From Pectobacterium polaris (lineage in GTDB: Bacteria; Pseudomonadota; Gammaproteobacteria; Enterobacterales; Enterobacteriaceae), in NCBI RefSeq assembly GCF_002307355.1, contig NZ_CP017481.1:3968001-4032000 (forward strand): a stretch of DNA of 64,000 nucleotides, given 5' to 3'. This document shows positions 1 to 8,568 of this stretch, one piece after another. The position numbers were made by a program, and so were the translations under genes. The notes below the pieces were generated by a model. It was given only the letters and a program-made list of their open reading frames with translations, was not told the DNA's origin and searched no databases. How positions within the stretch are numbered: the stretch's first letter is position 1; each line of letters starts with the position of its first letter.

Positions 1-469
1 GAATGTCGTTACGCTTCTTCTCGCCGCCGGAGAAACCTACGTTGACCGAACGGGTCAGCAAATCTTCTGGCATATTCAACAGCGCGATCTTTTCTTCGAT
101 AAAGTCGGCGAAGTCAAAGCGATCCAGCGGTTCCTGCTCGCGGTATTTGCGCACCGCGTTAACGGAGGTTTGCAGGAAGAACTGGTTGCTGACGCCAGGG
201 ATCTCGACAGGGTACTGAAACGCCATAAAGACGCCTTCGCCCGCACGATCTTCTGGAGACAATTCCAGCAGATCTTTCCCTTTGAAGCTGACCGAACCAT
301 CGGTCACTTCATATTCTTCGCGTCCAGCCAGCGTCGCGGAGAGCGTACTTTTTCCTGAGCCATTCGGGCCCATAATTGCGTGAACTTCACCTGGCTTAAT
401 GGTGAGATTAAGCCCTTTGATGATCTCTTTGCCTTCTACGCTGACTTTTAAATTTTCGATGCTTAACAT
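1..469 (-). CDS. sufC: SufC, Fe-S assembly ATPase (3' end cut by window edge)
   Basis: ABC-type ATPase of the cytosolic SufBCD scaffold; its ATP cycle drives Fe-S cluster assembly under iron limitation or oxidative stress. The first 156 residues are visible, beginning MLSIENLKV. The Walker A motif GPNGSGKS lies at about residues 34-41, and the ABC signature FSGGEKKRND is the last thing before the edge. About 90 residues (Walker B and H-loop) are outside the window, compared with 248 aa in E. coli. The ATG at 469 is preceded by an AGGAA-like Shine-Dalgarno. It follows sufA and sufB on the same strand, but 96 bases separate it from sufB, an unusually wide and structured gap. Confidence 0.97.
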   Translation of the reverse strand, partial: MLSIENLKVSVEGKEIIKGLNLTIKPGEVHAIMGPNGSGKSTLSATLAGREEYEVTDGSVSFKGKDLLELSPEDRAGEGVFMAFQYPVEIPGVSNQFFLQTSVNAVRKYREQEPLDRFDFADFIEEKIALLNMPEDLLTRSVNVGFSGGEKKRNDI

Positions 470-484
470 GCTTATTCCTTCCAA

Positions 485-554
485 CGCCCAATGTGGCGGG
501 CGCTTAATGAATTCCGGGACCGATGATTCTCATTATTCTCTGTGAAAATCCCGG
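485..554 (-). repeat. Two adjacent hairpins in the sufB-sufC gap
   Basis: The 96-base gap holds two inverted repeats: CGCCC (485-489) with GGGCG (498-502), and CCGGGA (514-519) with TCCCGG (549-554). The larger loop is AT-rich; on the minus strand it reads GAGAAT-AATGAG-AATCAT, three hexamers resembling Fur half-sites. It could stabilise or attenuate the transcript, be a processing site, be a palindromic repeat element, or hold a weak internal Fur site. The inverted repeats are seen directly; the roles are inference. Confidence 0.5.
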
Positions 555-565
555 TAACCGCCGAA

Positions 566-2065
566 TTAACCCACGCTGTGTTCCAGGCTAATCGCCAGTA
601 ACTTTTGTGCTTCTACCGCGAATTCCAGCGGCAATTCAGAGAAGACGTCCTTACAGAATCCGTTCACGATCATCGAGATGGCGTCATCTTCGCTGATACC
701 GCGTTGCAGACAGTAGAACAGCTGGTCTTCACCAATTTTCGAGGTCGTCGCTTCGTGCTCCAGCTGCGCGGTATTGTTGCGCACTTCCACGTATGGGAAG
801 GTGTGTGCGCCGCACTCGCTGCCGATCAGCATGGAGTCACACTGGGTGAAGTTACGGGCGTTGGTCGCGCTCGGCATGATCTTCACCAGACCACGGTAGG
901 TGTTCTCACTGCGTCCGGCGGAAATCCCTTTAGAGATAATGGTCGAACGGGTATTTTTACCGATGTGGATCATCTTGGTGCCGGTATCGGCCTGCTGACG
1001 ACCGTTGGTCAACGCGACAGAGAAGAACTCGCCGACGGAGTAGTCACCGCGCAGAATGACGCTCGGGTATTTCCAGGTGATCGCGGAGCCAGTTTCTGAC
1101 TGCGTCCATGACATTTTTGAATGCTCACCTGCACACAGCGCGCGCTTGGTCACGAAGTTCAGAATCCCGCCTTCGGCGTCATCTTTACCGGAGAACCAGT
1201 TCTGCACCGTGGAGTATTTCACTTCGGCATTCTTGTTGATGATGACTTCCACCACCGCAGCGTGCAGCTGGTAGGTGTCACGAACGGGCGCGGAACAACC
1301 TTCGATGTAGCTGACGTAGCTGTCGTCATCGGCGATCAGGATCGTACGCTCGAACTGACCGGTTTTCGCCGCGTTGATGCGGAAATACGTCGACAGTTCC
1401 ATCGGGCAGCGCACGCCTTTCGGGATGTACACAAACGTGCCGTCAGAGGCAACCGCCGAGTTCAGCGCCGCAAAGAAGTTGTCGTTCGCCGGTACAACCG
1501 TACCGAGATACTGACGCACCAGATCGGGATGTTCCTGAATCGCTTCGCTGAATGAGCAGAAAATAATGCCTTTTTCAGCCAGCTCATGCCGATACGTGGT
1601 CGCAACAGAGACGGAGTCGAAAATCGCGTCGACCGCGACTTTCTTGCCTTCACGGACAGGAACACCCAGCTGATTAAACGCATTCTCTACTTCGCTGGTC
1701 AGGTAATTATTCACGTCCGTAATCCCGGATTGCTGCTTGGCACCGGGCTCAGAGCCGCAGCTGTCATCGCAGTTACCGCAGGAAGGCGCGGAATAATAGC
1801 TATAGTCCTGATAGTCCAGTTTCTCGTAATGGGCTTTCAGCCAATGCGGTTCTTCCATCTCCAGCCACGCTTTGAAGGCATTGAGACGGAATTCCAGCAT
1901 CCACTCAGGTTCGTTACGCTTCGCCGAGATCGCCCGTACGACATCTTCGTTGATGCCGTGCGCCAGCTCATCGGTTTCCAACTGCGTGAAGAAACCTTCT
2001 TTATAGCGTCCATCACCCATCCAGATCTGGACATCATCAGGTACATCTACCGTGCTACGTGCCAT
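566..2065 (-). CDS. sufB: SufB, Fe-S cluster scaffold subunit
   Basis: Core scaffold protein of the cytosolic SufBC2D complex, which receives sulfur from SufSE and builds nascent clusters. It is 499 aa (E. coli 495). The N-terminal part carries a Cys-rich stretch, CGNCDDSCG, near residue 97. The C-terminal beta-helix region holds the conserved [11 protein letters not shown], containing the functional Cys, and [14 protein letters not shown], containing the His/Glu pair implicated in cluster assembly. The ATG at 2065 lies 13 bases after the sufA stop, so the two are co-transcribed. No truncation or frameshift is visible. Confidence 0.98.
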   Translation of the reverse strand: MARSTVDVPDDVQIWMGDGRYKEGFFTQLETDELAHGINEDVVRAISAKRNEPEWMLEFRLNAFKAWLEMEEPHWLKAHYEKLDYQDYSYYSAPSCGNCDDSCGSEPGAKQQSGITDVNNYLTSEVENAFNQLGVPVREGKKVAVDAIFDSVSVATTYRHELAEKGIIFCSFSEAIQEHPDLVRQYLGTVVPANDNFFAALNSAVASDGTFVYIPKGVRCPMELSTYFRINAAKTGQFERTILIADDDSYVSYIEGCSAPVRDTYQLHAAVVEVIINKNAEVKYSTVQNWFSGKDDAEGGILNFVTKRALCAGEHSKMSWTQSETGSAITWKYPSVILRGDYSVGEFFSVALTNGRQQADTGTKMIHIGKNTRSTIISKGISAGRSENTYRGLVKIMPSATNARNFTQCDSMLIGSECGAHTFPYVEVRNNTAQLEHEATTSKIGEDQLFYCLQRGISEDDAISMIVNGFCKDVFSELPLEFAVEAQKLLAISLEHSVG

Positions 2066-2078
2066 AATTTTTCATCAC

Positions 2079-2450
2079 TTAAATGCCAAAGCTTTCGCCA
2101 CATCCACAAGCATGCTGCGCTCTGGGATTATTAAACTTGAATATCTGATTCAGCCCTTCACGGACGAAATCAAGTTCTGTGCCGTCAATGAAAGGCATCG
2201 CCTTCAATGGGACATACAGTTTTGCGCCATCACGTTCGAACACCAGATCGTCGGTCTCGAACTCCTGTACCAGATCCAGCACATAGCCAAACCCTGCACA
2301 GCCTGATTGTTTAACGCCGAGCCGTAATCCTTGCACGGCTTCATCCTGCTTCATCAGATTCTTAATCTGCTTCACGGCGCTGTCGGTCAGCGTCAATCCT
2401 TGCCAGACATTTTCATCCAGTGAAAACGTCCCTACATTTTCCGCTTGCAT
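2079..2450 (-). CDS. sufA: SufA, A-type Fe-S carrier
   Basis: A-type carrier that accepts Fe-S clusters from SufBCD and passes them to apoproteins. It is 123 aa (E. coli 122). The three cluster-ligand cysteines are in the expected places: C51 in KQSGCAGFG, and C115 and C117 in the C-terminal HACGCGESFG. First gene of the suf operon; the ATG at 2450 has a GAGG Shine-Dalgarno eight bases upstream. The upstream intergenic region is AT-rich with several Fur-like stretches, fitting the known Fur/IscR/OxyR control of suf in enterobacteria. Confidence 0.98.
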   Translation of the reverse strand: MQAENVGTFSLDENVWQGLTLTDSAVKQIKNLMKQDEAVQGLRLGVKQSGCAGFGYVLDLVQEFETDDLVFERDGAKLYVPLKAMPFIDGTELDFVREGLNQIFKFNNPRAQHACGCGESFGI

Positions 2451-2876
2451 ATGGAATACCTCATTGCGTGTGGTACCAGTTTTAGGCTGGTTTCCCCTAA
2501 TGTTAGTGATAATGAAACTAGCTTCAACCTCTTGTTTCGCAGGGCTATTCGTAACATTTCGGTTTTTAACGAGCCAATAGCGCTATTTTACACGTCTCTG
2601 ACGCGTCAAACAATGCGGCAAAAAATCAACTAACCAATTGATAATAAATGAATTAAATTCATCACCCCTGTCCCTTTCGGGAAGGTAAAAATTATCATCT
2701 CGTTATCATTATTATAACATTTATCGACGATACCTATTTGTAAAAGAGGGAAGGTATATGAAGATTTATGTGATTTCCGATCGCACTTTTAACGCTAAAG
2801 CACATTTTACCCATTGATCATGGCCTTTTTTATTAATATGATAATGATTATCATTTAATATTCAGGGTCGATAACC
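2451..2876. promoter_or_regulatory. Divergent control region between sufA and an unknown gene
   Basis: A 426-base non-coding region between two divergent genes. Besides the strong Fur box listed separately, it contains a Fur-like stretch at 2502-2519 (GTTAGTGATAATGAAACT) nearest sufA and an inverted repeat GTTAT-N7-ATAAC at 2702-2718 within AT-rich DNA. suf operons of enterobacteria are known to be controlled by Fur, IscR, OxyR and IHF from this side, but I could not place IscR or OxyR sites with confidence. Confidence 0.6.
2840..2858 (+). promoter_or_regulatory. Fur box before the unknown gene at 2877
   Basis: GATAATGATTATCATTTAA matches the 19-base Fur consensus at about 15 positions, including the whole first ten-base block except one base. 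It ends 18 bases before the ATG at 2877, so Fur-iron bound here would block the promoter or early elongation of that gene. This is the best Fur site in the window. Confidence 0.8.
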
Positions 2877-3278
2877 ATGCTTTCCATGAATGCCTGGCTG
2901 CACCACCAAATTGACGAATATAAATTTCAGATTCGCGATGCCACCGTTGATTTCTATATGGCGGAAGCTCGCCTGAACCGTCCGGGAAGCAATATTGACC
3001 ATTTACGCCGCTATCATAACGCCTGCATGGACATGGTTGAACTCTGTTTGAGAAATGGCGATGACGACAGCTATCTGCATGCGCTGGTCAAACTGCACAA
3101 TCGGTTGATTAAAGAGATTAATAATGAAGGGCGTTGCCACCTCTTTCGAGTGCAAAGTTACTACTTTGCCCGTAACACGCTGAAGTCGATTTGCCATCAG
3201 TTAAGCATGCAAGGCTCGTGGGATAAAGCCACCGCGTTTCAGACCGACTTCGTTAAGCGCGTGCCGTTTCTCCCCTGA
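2877..3278 (+). CDS. Unknown 133-aa protein, probably iron-regulated
   Basis: I do not recognise the family. The protein is soluble-looking, with no signal peptide or membrane span, and rich in Tyr, His, Asn and charged residues. It looks mostly helical; it starts MLSMNAWLHHQIDEYKF and includes DHLRRYHNACMDMVELC. It has three cysteines and several His, but no obvious metal motif such as CxxC. An ATG at 2886 is an alternative start. It is divergent from the suf operon and sits 18 bases after a near-consensus Fur box, so it is likely made under iron starvation. A hairpin 56 bases after the stop closes a one-gene unit. A small cytosolic iron-starvation protein is plausible; the biochemical role is unknown. 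Confidence 0.75.
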   Translation: MLSMNAWLHHQIDEYKFQIRDATVDFYMAEARLNRPGSNIDHLRRYHNACMDMVELCLRNGDDDSYLHALVKLHNRLIKEINNEGRCHLFRVQSYYFARNTLKSICHQLSMQGSWDKATAFQTDFVKRVPFLP

Positions 3279-3279
3279 A

Positions 3280-3330
3280 GAGCAATGTTTTCTTGAGAAC
3301 AGTGTTTTCTTAAGAACAATGTTTTCCCAG
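3280..3330 (+). repeat. Three tandem 17-base repeats
   Basis: Immediately after the stop of the preceding gene, a 17-base unit (GARCARTGTTTTCTTRA) occurs three times in a row at 3280-3296, 3297-3313 and 3314-3330. The third copy diverges at its end. Each junction creates a palindrome of the type TTCTTAAGAA. The tandem array is seen directly; it may be slipped-strand duplication, a protein-binding array or a 3' UTR element. Confidence 0.75.
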
Positions 3331-3334
3331 AACA

Positions 3335-3367
3335 ACGAAACCAGACCGGCCAGCAATCTGGTTTCGT
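3335..3367. terminator. Hairpin between convergent genes
   Basis: A perfect 11-base stem, ACGAAACCAGA (3335-3345) and TCTGGTTTCGT (3357-3367), with an 11-base loop. It lies between the unknown + strand gene and the convergent menI stop at 3377. The T-tract is poor on both strands, so it may act as a 3' stabiliser more than a strong terminator. Confidence 0.6.
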
Positions 3368-3376
3368 GCTTCATGT

Positions 3377-3793
3377 TTACGGCGTAATGACCGACGTCGT
3401 CAGACGCGAAATGCAGCACAGGCGATTCTGATTATCAAAAATCTCAATCTGCCACACCTGGCTACGGCGGCCAACGTGAAGCGCACGGCATACGCCCCGC
3501 ACTTCCCCTTCACGCACGGCTCGCAGATGGTTGGCATTGATTTCAAGCCCCACCACCTGCTGATCGCCCTCAGAACACAGATAGCCCGCGACGGAACCCA
3601 GTGATTCCGCAAGCACGACGGACGCACCACCGTGCAATAAGCCAAATGGCTGACGCGTGCGAGAATCCACTGGCATCACCGCTTCCAGAGAATCCTCCGC
3701 GATATGGGTATAACGGATACCGACATGACCCACCATACACGTTTGGCTCGGTTCGTTGAGCTGCTCAAGCGTAACCTGTCGTTTCCATAGCAT
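3377..3793 (-). CDS. menI: MenI, 1,4-dihydroxy-2-naphthoyl-CoA hydrolase
   Basis: Hotdog-fold thioesterase that releases 1,4-dihydroxy-2-naphthoate from its CoA ester in menaquinone and phylloquinone-type synthesis (YdiI in E. coli). It is 138 aa from MLWKRQVTLEQL. The diagnostic RQPFGLLHGGASVVLAES is present, with catalytic Glu63. A longer in-frame start at 3868 exists, but it lies inside ydiJ and adds unrelated residues, so I use 3793. Stop and start overlap as TGATG with ydiJ, implying translational coupling, as in the E. coli ydiJ-ydiI pair. Confidence 0.95.
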   Translation of the reverse strand: MLWKRQVTLEQLNEPSQTCMVGHVGIRYTHIAEDSLEAVMPVDSRTRQPFGLLHGGASVVLAESLGSVAGYLCSEGDQQVVGLEINANHLRAVREGEVRGVCRALHVGRRSQVWQIEIFDNQNRLCCISRLTTSVITP

Positions 3794-6700
3794 CAGATAA
3801 TCTCCAGCAAGGCCTGTAGCGGATGGCGCAATGCGCTGCCTTCCATGCGTTTCACCTGGCTGCGGCACGAATAGCCCGTAGTCAGGCAGCGTTTCTGCGG
3901 TAACTTCTGCAACACCTGCTGCCAGGAAAGCGCATAGATTCCCTGCGAGTTAGCGAGGTTCTTGGTTTCATGCCCGTAGGTTCCCGCCATGCCGCAACAT
4001 CCGACACTGACATTCTCCAGTTTGGCACCAAAGCGCGAGAAGATATCGGACCACTGTTTCGTGCTGATCGGCAGCGCCGTGGTTTCCGTACAGTGCCCCA
4101 GCAGATACCAGGATTCGCCAGTGGCAGGCTGCGGCGTGCTGTCTGCCAATGCCGTCACTAGCCATTCATGCACCAGTTGCACCTGAAAATCGCCACGCTT
4201 CTCGCCCAAAATTTCACGGTATTCGTCGCGATAGCACAGCACCAGCGCAGGATCGACGCCTACCATCGGCATTCCCAGTTTGGCGACGCGGTTCAGGAAA
4301 TCTGCCGTCTTCGAGGCCGTTTTGGCAAAACGTTGCAGGAAGCCTTTAATGTGTTGCGCCTTCCCGTTCGGTGAGAACGGCAACAGGACTGGCTTCAGCT
4401 TCAGTTTTTCGATCAGATGGACGAAATCTGCCACCACTTGCGCATCGTAATAGCTGGTAAACGGATCCTGCACGATTAACACGTACTGCTGGCGTTTCGC
4501 TTCCGGCAACTGTTCCAACTGCTCAAGCGTGGTGTTGACGCCGCTGTGTCCTGCAAATTGCTGGCGCAGCGATGGCGATGACAACAGGGGCAAATCAACC
4601 ATGCCGATCTGGCTGCGGCTCAGGTTATTCAGCAGCGGCATTTTCAGGAAGAAGTTAAACGTCTTCGGGCTGCGTGCCATCAGCGGCGCATAGCTTTCGA
4701 CACCGGCAACCAGATAGTCACGCACCGGACGCAAATAGCGCGTGTGGTAAAGTTGCAGGAAGCGAGAACGGAAACCGGGCACGTCAATCTTGATAGGGCA
4801 CTGAGTTGAGCAGGCTTTACACGCCAGACAGCCCGACATCGCGTCTTTAACTTCGTGCGAGAAATCGTAATCCCCTTGCTTCGCCTGCCAGGTATTGCGG
4901 GTCTTCTGGATAAAGGCTCGCAGGCTCAGTTTCTGCTGCGGCAACGCTTTCTCCAGCGCTACTGGATCGACGCCCTGCTCCGCCAGCAGGCGTAACCATT
5001 CACGCACCAGCGTCGCACGGCCTTTCGGAGAATGAATCCGGTTGCCGCTGATTTTCATCGACGGGCACATTGGGCTACGGGCATCAAAGTTAAAGCACAG
5101 ACCATTGCCGTTACATTCCATCGCGCCACGGAACGCCGTACGCACCGTCAGCGGGATCGTGCGGTCGAACGTGCCGCGCTTGACCGCATCGACTTTCATC
5201 ATCGGCGCATCCACGTCTAGCGGCGCACAAATCTTACCCGGATTAAGTCGGTTATCAGGGTCGAACGCGGCCTTGATGCGGCGCAGTTCGGCATACAGTT
5301 CTGGCCCAAAGAATTCGGGGCTGTACTCAGCGCGGAAGCCTTTACCGTGCTCACCCCACAGCAGACCGCCATATTTGGCCGTCAGCGCGACAATTTGGTC
5401 AGAAAGCTGTTTCATCAGCATTTCTTGTTGCGGGTCGCACATATCCAGCGCCGGACGAACGTGCAGCACCCCAGCATCCACATGACCGAACATGCCGTAC
5501 GTCAGGTTATGGCTGTCCAGCAGCGCGCGGAACTCTTCGATGTAATCCGCCAGATGCTGTGGTGGCACGCAGGTATCTTCCGCAAACGGAATCGGCTTCG
5601 CGAGCCCTTTGCTGTTGCCCAGCAGCCCGACGGCCTTTTTCCGCATGGCATAAATACGCTCGATGCCGGCCAGATCGTTACAGGTTTGGTAACCAATCAC
5701 CCCGCCTTCTCCGTTTGCCAGCAGCGTATCCAGCCGTTGACAGAGCGAGTCGACCTGCCCGTTAATCAGTGCTTCATCATCACCTGCGAATTCAACGATA
5801 TTCAGGCCGAGCATTTCCTGATTAGGCACATCGGTAATCAGTTCGCTAACGGAATGCCAGACGATATCTTCGCGGGCAAGGTTTAAGACTTTGGAATCCA
5901 CGGTTTCAACGGATAACGCCTTCGCTTCCACCATGAACGGCGCATTGCGCAACGCGGAGTTGAAGGAGTCGTATTTGATATTGACCAGACGACGGCTCTT
6001 CGGCAGCGGCGTGATATCGAGCTTCGCTTCGGTGATAAACGCCAGCGTGCCTTCCGCCCCAGTCAGAATACGCGTCAGGTCAAAGGTGCGGAGATCGTCG
6101 CTGAACACATGACGCAGGTCATAACCCGTCAGAAAACGATTCAGCTTAGGGAATTTGTCGATAATCAACGCGCGCTGTTCGCGACAGCGGTGCAGCACCG
6201 TATGGTAAATACGGCCGATGGCGGAATCTTCTAACGCCAGCTTCTCTGCCAGTTCTATCGGCATCGCCTGCGTATCCAGCATTTCGCCACCCAGTAGCAC
6301 CGCACGCAGCCCCAGCACATGGTCTGAAGTTTTCCCGTACACCAGCGAACCTTGCCCTGAGGCATCGGTATTGATCATGCCGCCCAGCGTCGCCCGGTTA
6401 CTGGTCGACAGCTCGGGTGCGAAGAAATAGCCATAAGGCTTCAGATACTGGTTAAGCTGATCTTTAATGACGCCAGCTTCGACGCGCACCCAGCCTTTCT
6501 CAGGATTGATCTCCAGAATGCGGTTCATATAACGCGACATATCGACCACGATGCCGCGATTCAGCGCCTGCCCGTTCGTTCCTGTCCCGCCACCGCGTGG
6601 AGTAAAGGTCAGCCCTGAAAAACGCGTATCGCCCGCCAGCCGTGAGAGGATCGCGACATCAGCGGTTGAACGGGGGAAAACCACCGCATCCGGCAAAAGT

Positions 6701-6846
6701 TGATAGATGCTGTTATCCGTTGCCATCGTCAGACGATCGGCATAATTGGTCGCCGTATCGCCTGTGAATCCATTTTTCTTCAATGCTTCCAGAAAATTAA
6801 GCACCGGCTGGACCAGCCCGGGAGATTGCGTGATCTGTGGGATCAT
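3793..6846 (-). CDS. ydiJ: YdiJ, FAD/Fe-S D-2-hydroxyglutarate dehydrogenase family
   Basis: Large flavin and iron-sulfur oxidoreductase of 1017 aa (E. coli YdiJ 1018, annotated as D-2-hydroxyglutarate dehydrogenase). Order of parts: N-terminal FAD-binding PCMH domain (about residues 45-270, with FTPRGGGTGTNGQAL), FAD-linked oxidase C-terminal domain (to about 560, with HGKGFRAEYSPEFFG), a Cys cluster (ECNGNGLCFNFDARSPMCP), a ferredoxin-type motif CLACKACSTQCP near residue 690, and a C-terminal CCG-type segment GCCGMAGTYGHE. The ATG at 6846 (MIPQITQSPG) matches the E. coli start; the ATG eight codons upstream is unlikely. It forms a coupled operon with menI. Confidence 0.95.
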   Translation of the reverse strand: MIPQITQSPGLVQPVLNFLEALKKNGFTGDTATNYADRLTMATDNSIYQLLPDAVVFPRSTADVAILSRLAGDTRFSGLTFTPRGGGTGTNGQALNRGIVVDMSRYMNRILEINPEKGWVRVEAGVIKDQLNQYLKPYGYFFAPELSTSNRATLGGMINTDASGQGSLVYGKTSDHVLGLRAVLLGGEMLDTQAMPIELAEKLALEDSAIGRIYHTVLHRCREQRALIIDKFPKLNRFLTGYDLRHVFSDDLRTFDLTRILTGAEGTLAFITEAKLDITPLPKSRRLVNIKYDSFNSALRNAPFMVEAKALSVETVDSKVLNLAREDIVWHSVSELITDVPNQEMLGLNIVEFAGDDEALINGQVDSLCQRLDTLLANGEGGVIGYQTCNDLAGIERIYAMRKKAVGLLGNSKGLAKPIPFAEDTCVPPQHLADYIEEFRALLDSHNLTYGMFGHVDAGVLHVRPALDMCDPQQEMLMKQLSDQIVALTAKYGGLLWGEHGKGFRAEYSPEFFGPELYAELRRIKAAFDPDNRLNPGKICAPLDVDAPMMKVDAVKRGTFDRTIPLTVRTAFRGAMECNGNGLCFNFDARSPMCPSMKISGNRIHSPKGRATLVREWLRLLAEQGVDPVALEKALPQQKLSLRAFIQKTRNTWQAKQGDYDFSHEVKDAMSGCLACKACSTQCPIKIDVPGFRSRFLQLYHTRYLRPVRDYLVAGVESYAPLMARSPKTFNFFLKMPLLNNLSRSQIGMVDLPLLSSPSLRQQFAGHSGVNTTLEQLEQLPEAKRQQYVLIVQDPFTSYYDAQVVADFVHLIEKLKLKPVLLPFSPNGKAQHIKGFLQRFAKTASKTADFLNRVAKLGMPMVGVDPALVLCYRDEYREILGEKRGDFQVQLVHEWLVTALADSTPQPATGESWYLLGHCTETTALPISTKQWSDIFSRFGAKLENVSVGCCGMAGTYGHETKNLANSQGIYALSWQQVLQKLPQKRCLTTGYSCRSQVKRMEGSALRHPLQALLEII

Positions 6847-6992
6847 TATTTTTTGACCCTGTCCGTACATGATGTGTTTGCCAATATGTCGTGATATGCC
6901 TGTGAAGAGCCCGATATAGCCGCTCTGTCATCGGGGACATCACGTTTTATCACATTTCGCAATCGTGTGCGCTCCCGGATCGGCAAAAACAT

Positions 6993-7043
6993 ACAGCGTG
7001 TTGGCTAATGGCCGTTTCACCAACAAAATGTTCAACACGCTGT
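6993..7043. repeat. 11-base inverted repeat between ydiJ and ydiK
   Basis: ACAGCGTGTTG (6993-7003) and CAACACGCTGT (7033-7043) form a perfect 11-base inverted repeat around a 29-base spacer. It lies in the divergent intergenic region about 100 bases before the ydiK start. It has no T-tract, so it is not a normal terminator. It could be a leader hairpin of ydiK or a pair of operator half-sites. Confidence 0.6.
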
Positions 7044-7140
7044 CAAAACCCTCGGAAATATCTCATGATGGCTCGTGACTACATGGCTTCACCCAAGCAA
7101 CCTCGCCTAAGCCCTTTCTTTGCTATTGAGGAACGATTCA

Positions 7141-8250
7141 TTGAGCAAATATTCCCAGCCACCACGATTTGATCTGGCCAGAATCCTGTTCAGTCTGGTG
7201 TTTATTACCATCATGATTATTGCCTGTTTTTGGGTGGTACAGCCTTTTATTCTGGGATTCGCCTGGGCATGTATGGTGGTCATTGCCACCTGGCCGATGC
7301 TGATTAAATTTCAGGCGCTATTATGGGGGAGACGTTCTCTCGCCGTGCTCGTTATGACGCTGCTGCTCATCCTGCTATTTATTGTCCCGATTGCCGTTCT
7401 TGTGAGTAGCGTGGTGGAGAACAGTTCGGCGCTAATGAGCTGGGGAGCCAGACAGGAAAACTTTTCGCCGCCAGCGCTGGAGTGGCTGACGTCCATTCCT
7501 TTAGTCGGTGAGAAATTATTCAACAGCTGGCAGACGCTGCTGCAAAGCGGCGGCAGCGGTCTTTTCGCCAAGGTGCAGCCCTATTTTGGTAAAACCGCAA
7601 CCTGGTTGGTTGCACAGGCGGCGCATGTCGGGCGCTTTCTGATGCACTGTTCCCTGATGCTGATCTTCAGCGCCCTGCTGTATTACAAAGGTGAAGCCGT
7701 TGCGAAGGCCGTGCGACATTTCGCTATCCGGCTGGGACAGGAGCGCGGCGATGCCGCTGTGATTCTGGCAGCGCAATCAATTCGCGCCGTCGCACTGGGC
7801 GTGGTGGTAACAGCCATCGTGCAGTCGGTATTAGGCGGGGTTGGTCTGGGGCTGTCTGGGATTCCTTACACCACGCTATTAACCGTGCTGATGTTTCTGT
7901 GTTGTCTGGCACAGCTAGGGCCGCTTCCGGTATTGATTCCTGCCATTATTTGGCTGTATTGGACGGGCGATAACACCTGGGGCACCATTTTACTGGTCTG
8001 GAGCTGCGTCGTTGGCACCATCGATAACGTTATCCGCCCAGTATTAATCAAAATGGGTGCCGATCTTCCTATGTTGTTGATTCTTTCCGGCGTGATTGGT
8101 GGATTGCTGGCATTTGGCATGATAGGGATATTTATTGGCCCGGTCGTCCTCGCCGTTTCCTATCGTCTGCTGTTTGCCTGGATGCGTGAAATCCCCGAAC
8201 CGCAAAACATCCTTCCCGTTAATACGTCTAACACCACAGATAAAGAGTAA
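7141..8250 (+). CDS. ydiK: YdiK, AI-2E family membrane protein
   Basis: Inner-membrane protein of the AI-2E transporter family (PF01594); family members have been linked to export of small molecules or ions, but the substrate of YdiK is unknown. It is 369 aa (E. coli 370). The hydrophobic pattern fits eight spans: two near the N-terminus (residues 10-55), one at 70-90, then a soluble-looking loop with SALMSWG and PLVGEKLF, and five more from about 155 to 345. Family motifs GPLPVLIPAIIWLYWTGD and DNVIRPVLIKMGADLP are present. I chose the TTG at 7141 because it has a GAGG Shine-Dalgarno nine bases upstream and gives the family length; a TTG at 7120 is the alternative. Confidence 0.9.
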   Translation: MSKYSQPPRFDLARILFSLVFITIMIIACFWVVQPFILGFAWACMVVIATWPMLIKFQALLWGRRSLAVLVMTLLLILLFIVPIAVLVSSVVENSSALMSWGARQENFSPPALEWLTSIPLVGEKLFNSWQTLLQSGGSGLFAKVQPYFGKTATWLVAQAAHVGRFLMHCSLMLIFSALLYYKGEAVAKAVRHFAIRLGQERGDAAVILAAQSIRAVALGVVVTAIVQSVLGGVGLGLSGIPYTTLLTVLMFLCCLAQLGPLPVLIPAIIWLYWTGDNTWGTILLVWSCVVGTIDNVIRPVLIKMGADLPMLLILSGVIGGLLAFGMIGIFIGPVVLAVSYRLLFAWMREIPEPQNILPVNTSNTTDKE

Positions 8251-8528
8251 GACCGACAGTCACCATTTCCTCTTCCCGTGGGCGGTACGCCGCCCACGCA
8301 TTCCCTCTCTTCGCATCGCTTCTCCGCCATTATCTTTCGTGCACGGTTTTGACACTATTTTTCGGTGCTATCATTCCCTTACCTTTTCAATAGGTAAAAA
8401 TAGCTAATGATTAACCCTCTATTCTTAGGGATTAGTCCTAAAAATTTTGATATCATTTATCTAATGCATCAATATTATTGACAATGTAAAAACTCCGAGA
8501 GGCCAATTCTTAAAAGATAATTAACTAT
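8251..8528. other. Intergenic region upstream of rprA
   Basis: Non-coding, AT-rich DNA between ydiK and the rprA promoter. The only structured element noticed is an inverted repeat TTAGG-N7-CCTAA at 8425-8441, which could be an extra regulator site for rprA. No convincing reading frame on either strand. Confidence 0.5.
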
Positions 8529-8542
8529 TAGGATGATTCTTA
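8529..8542 (+). promoter_or_regulatory. Candidate RcsB box of rprA
   Basis: TAGGATGATTCTTA matches the RcsAB/RcsB consensus TAAGRATATTCYTA at 11 of 14 positions. A -10-like CATAAT follows at 8557-8562, placing the site around -35, where RcsB activates rprA in E. coli. The predicted transcript start is near 8569. The motif match is seen; binding is inferred. Confidence 0.55.
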
Positions 8543-8568
8543 ATGACTGAATAGGGCATAATCCATAG

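Noticed and set aside
8425..8441. Inverted repeat TTAGG-N7-CCTAA as the RcsB box of rprA
   Set aside because: It is about 140 bases upstream of the predicted start and aligns poorly to the RcsB consensus; the site at 8529-8542 is better placed.
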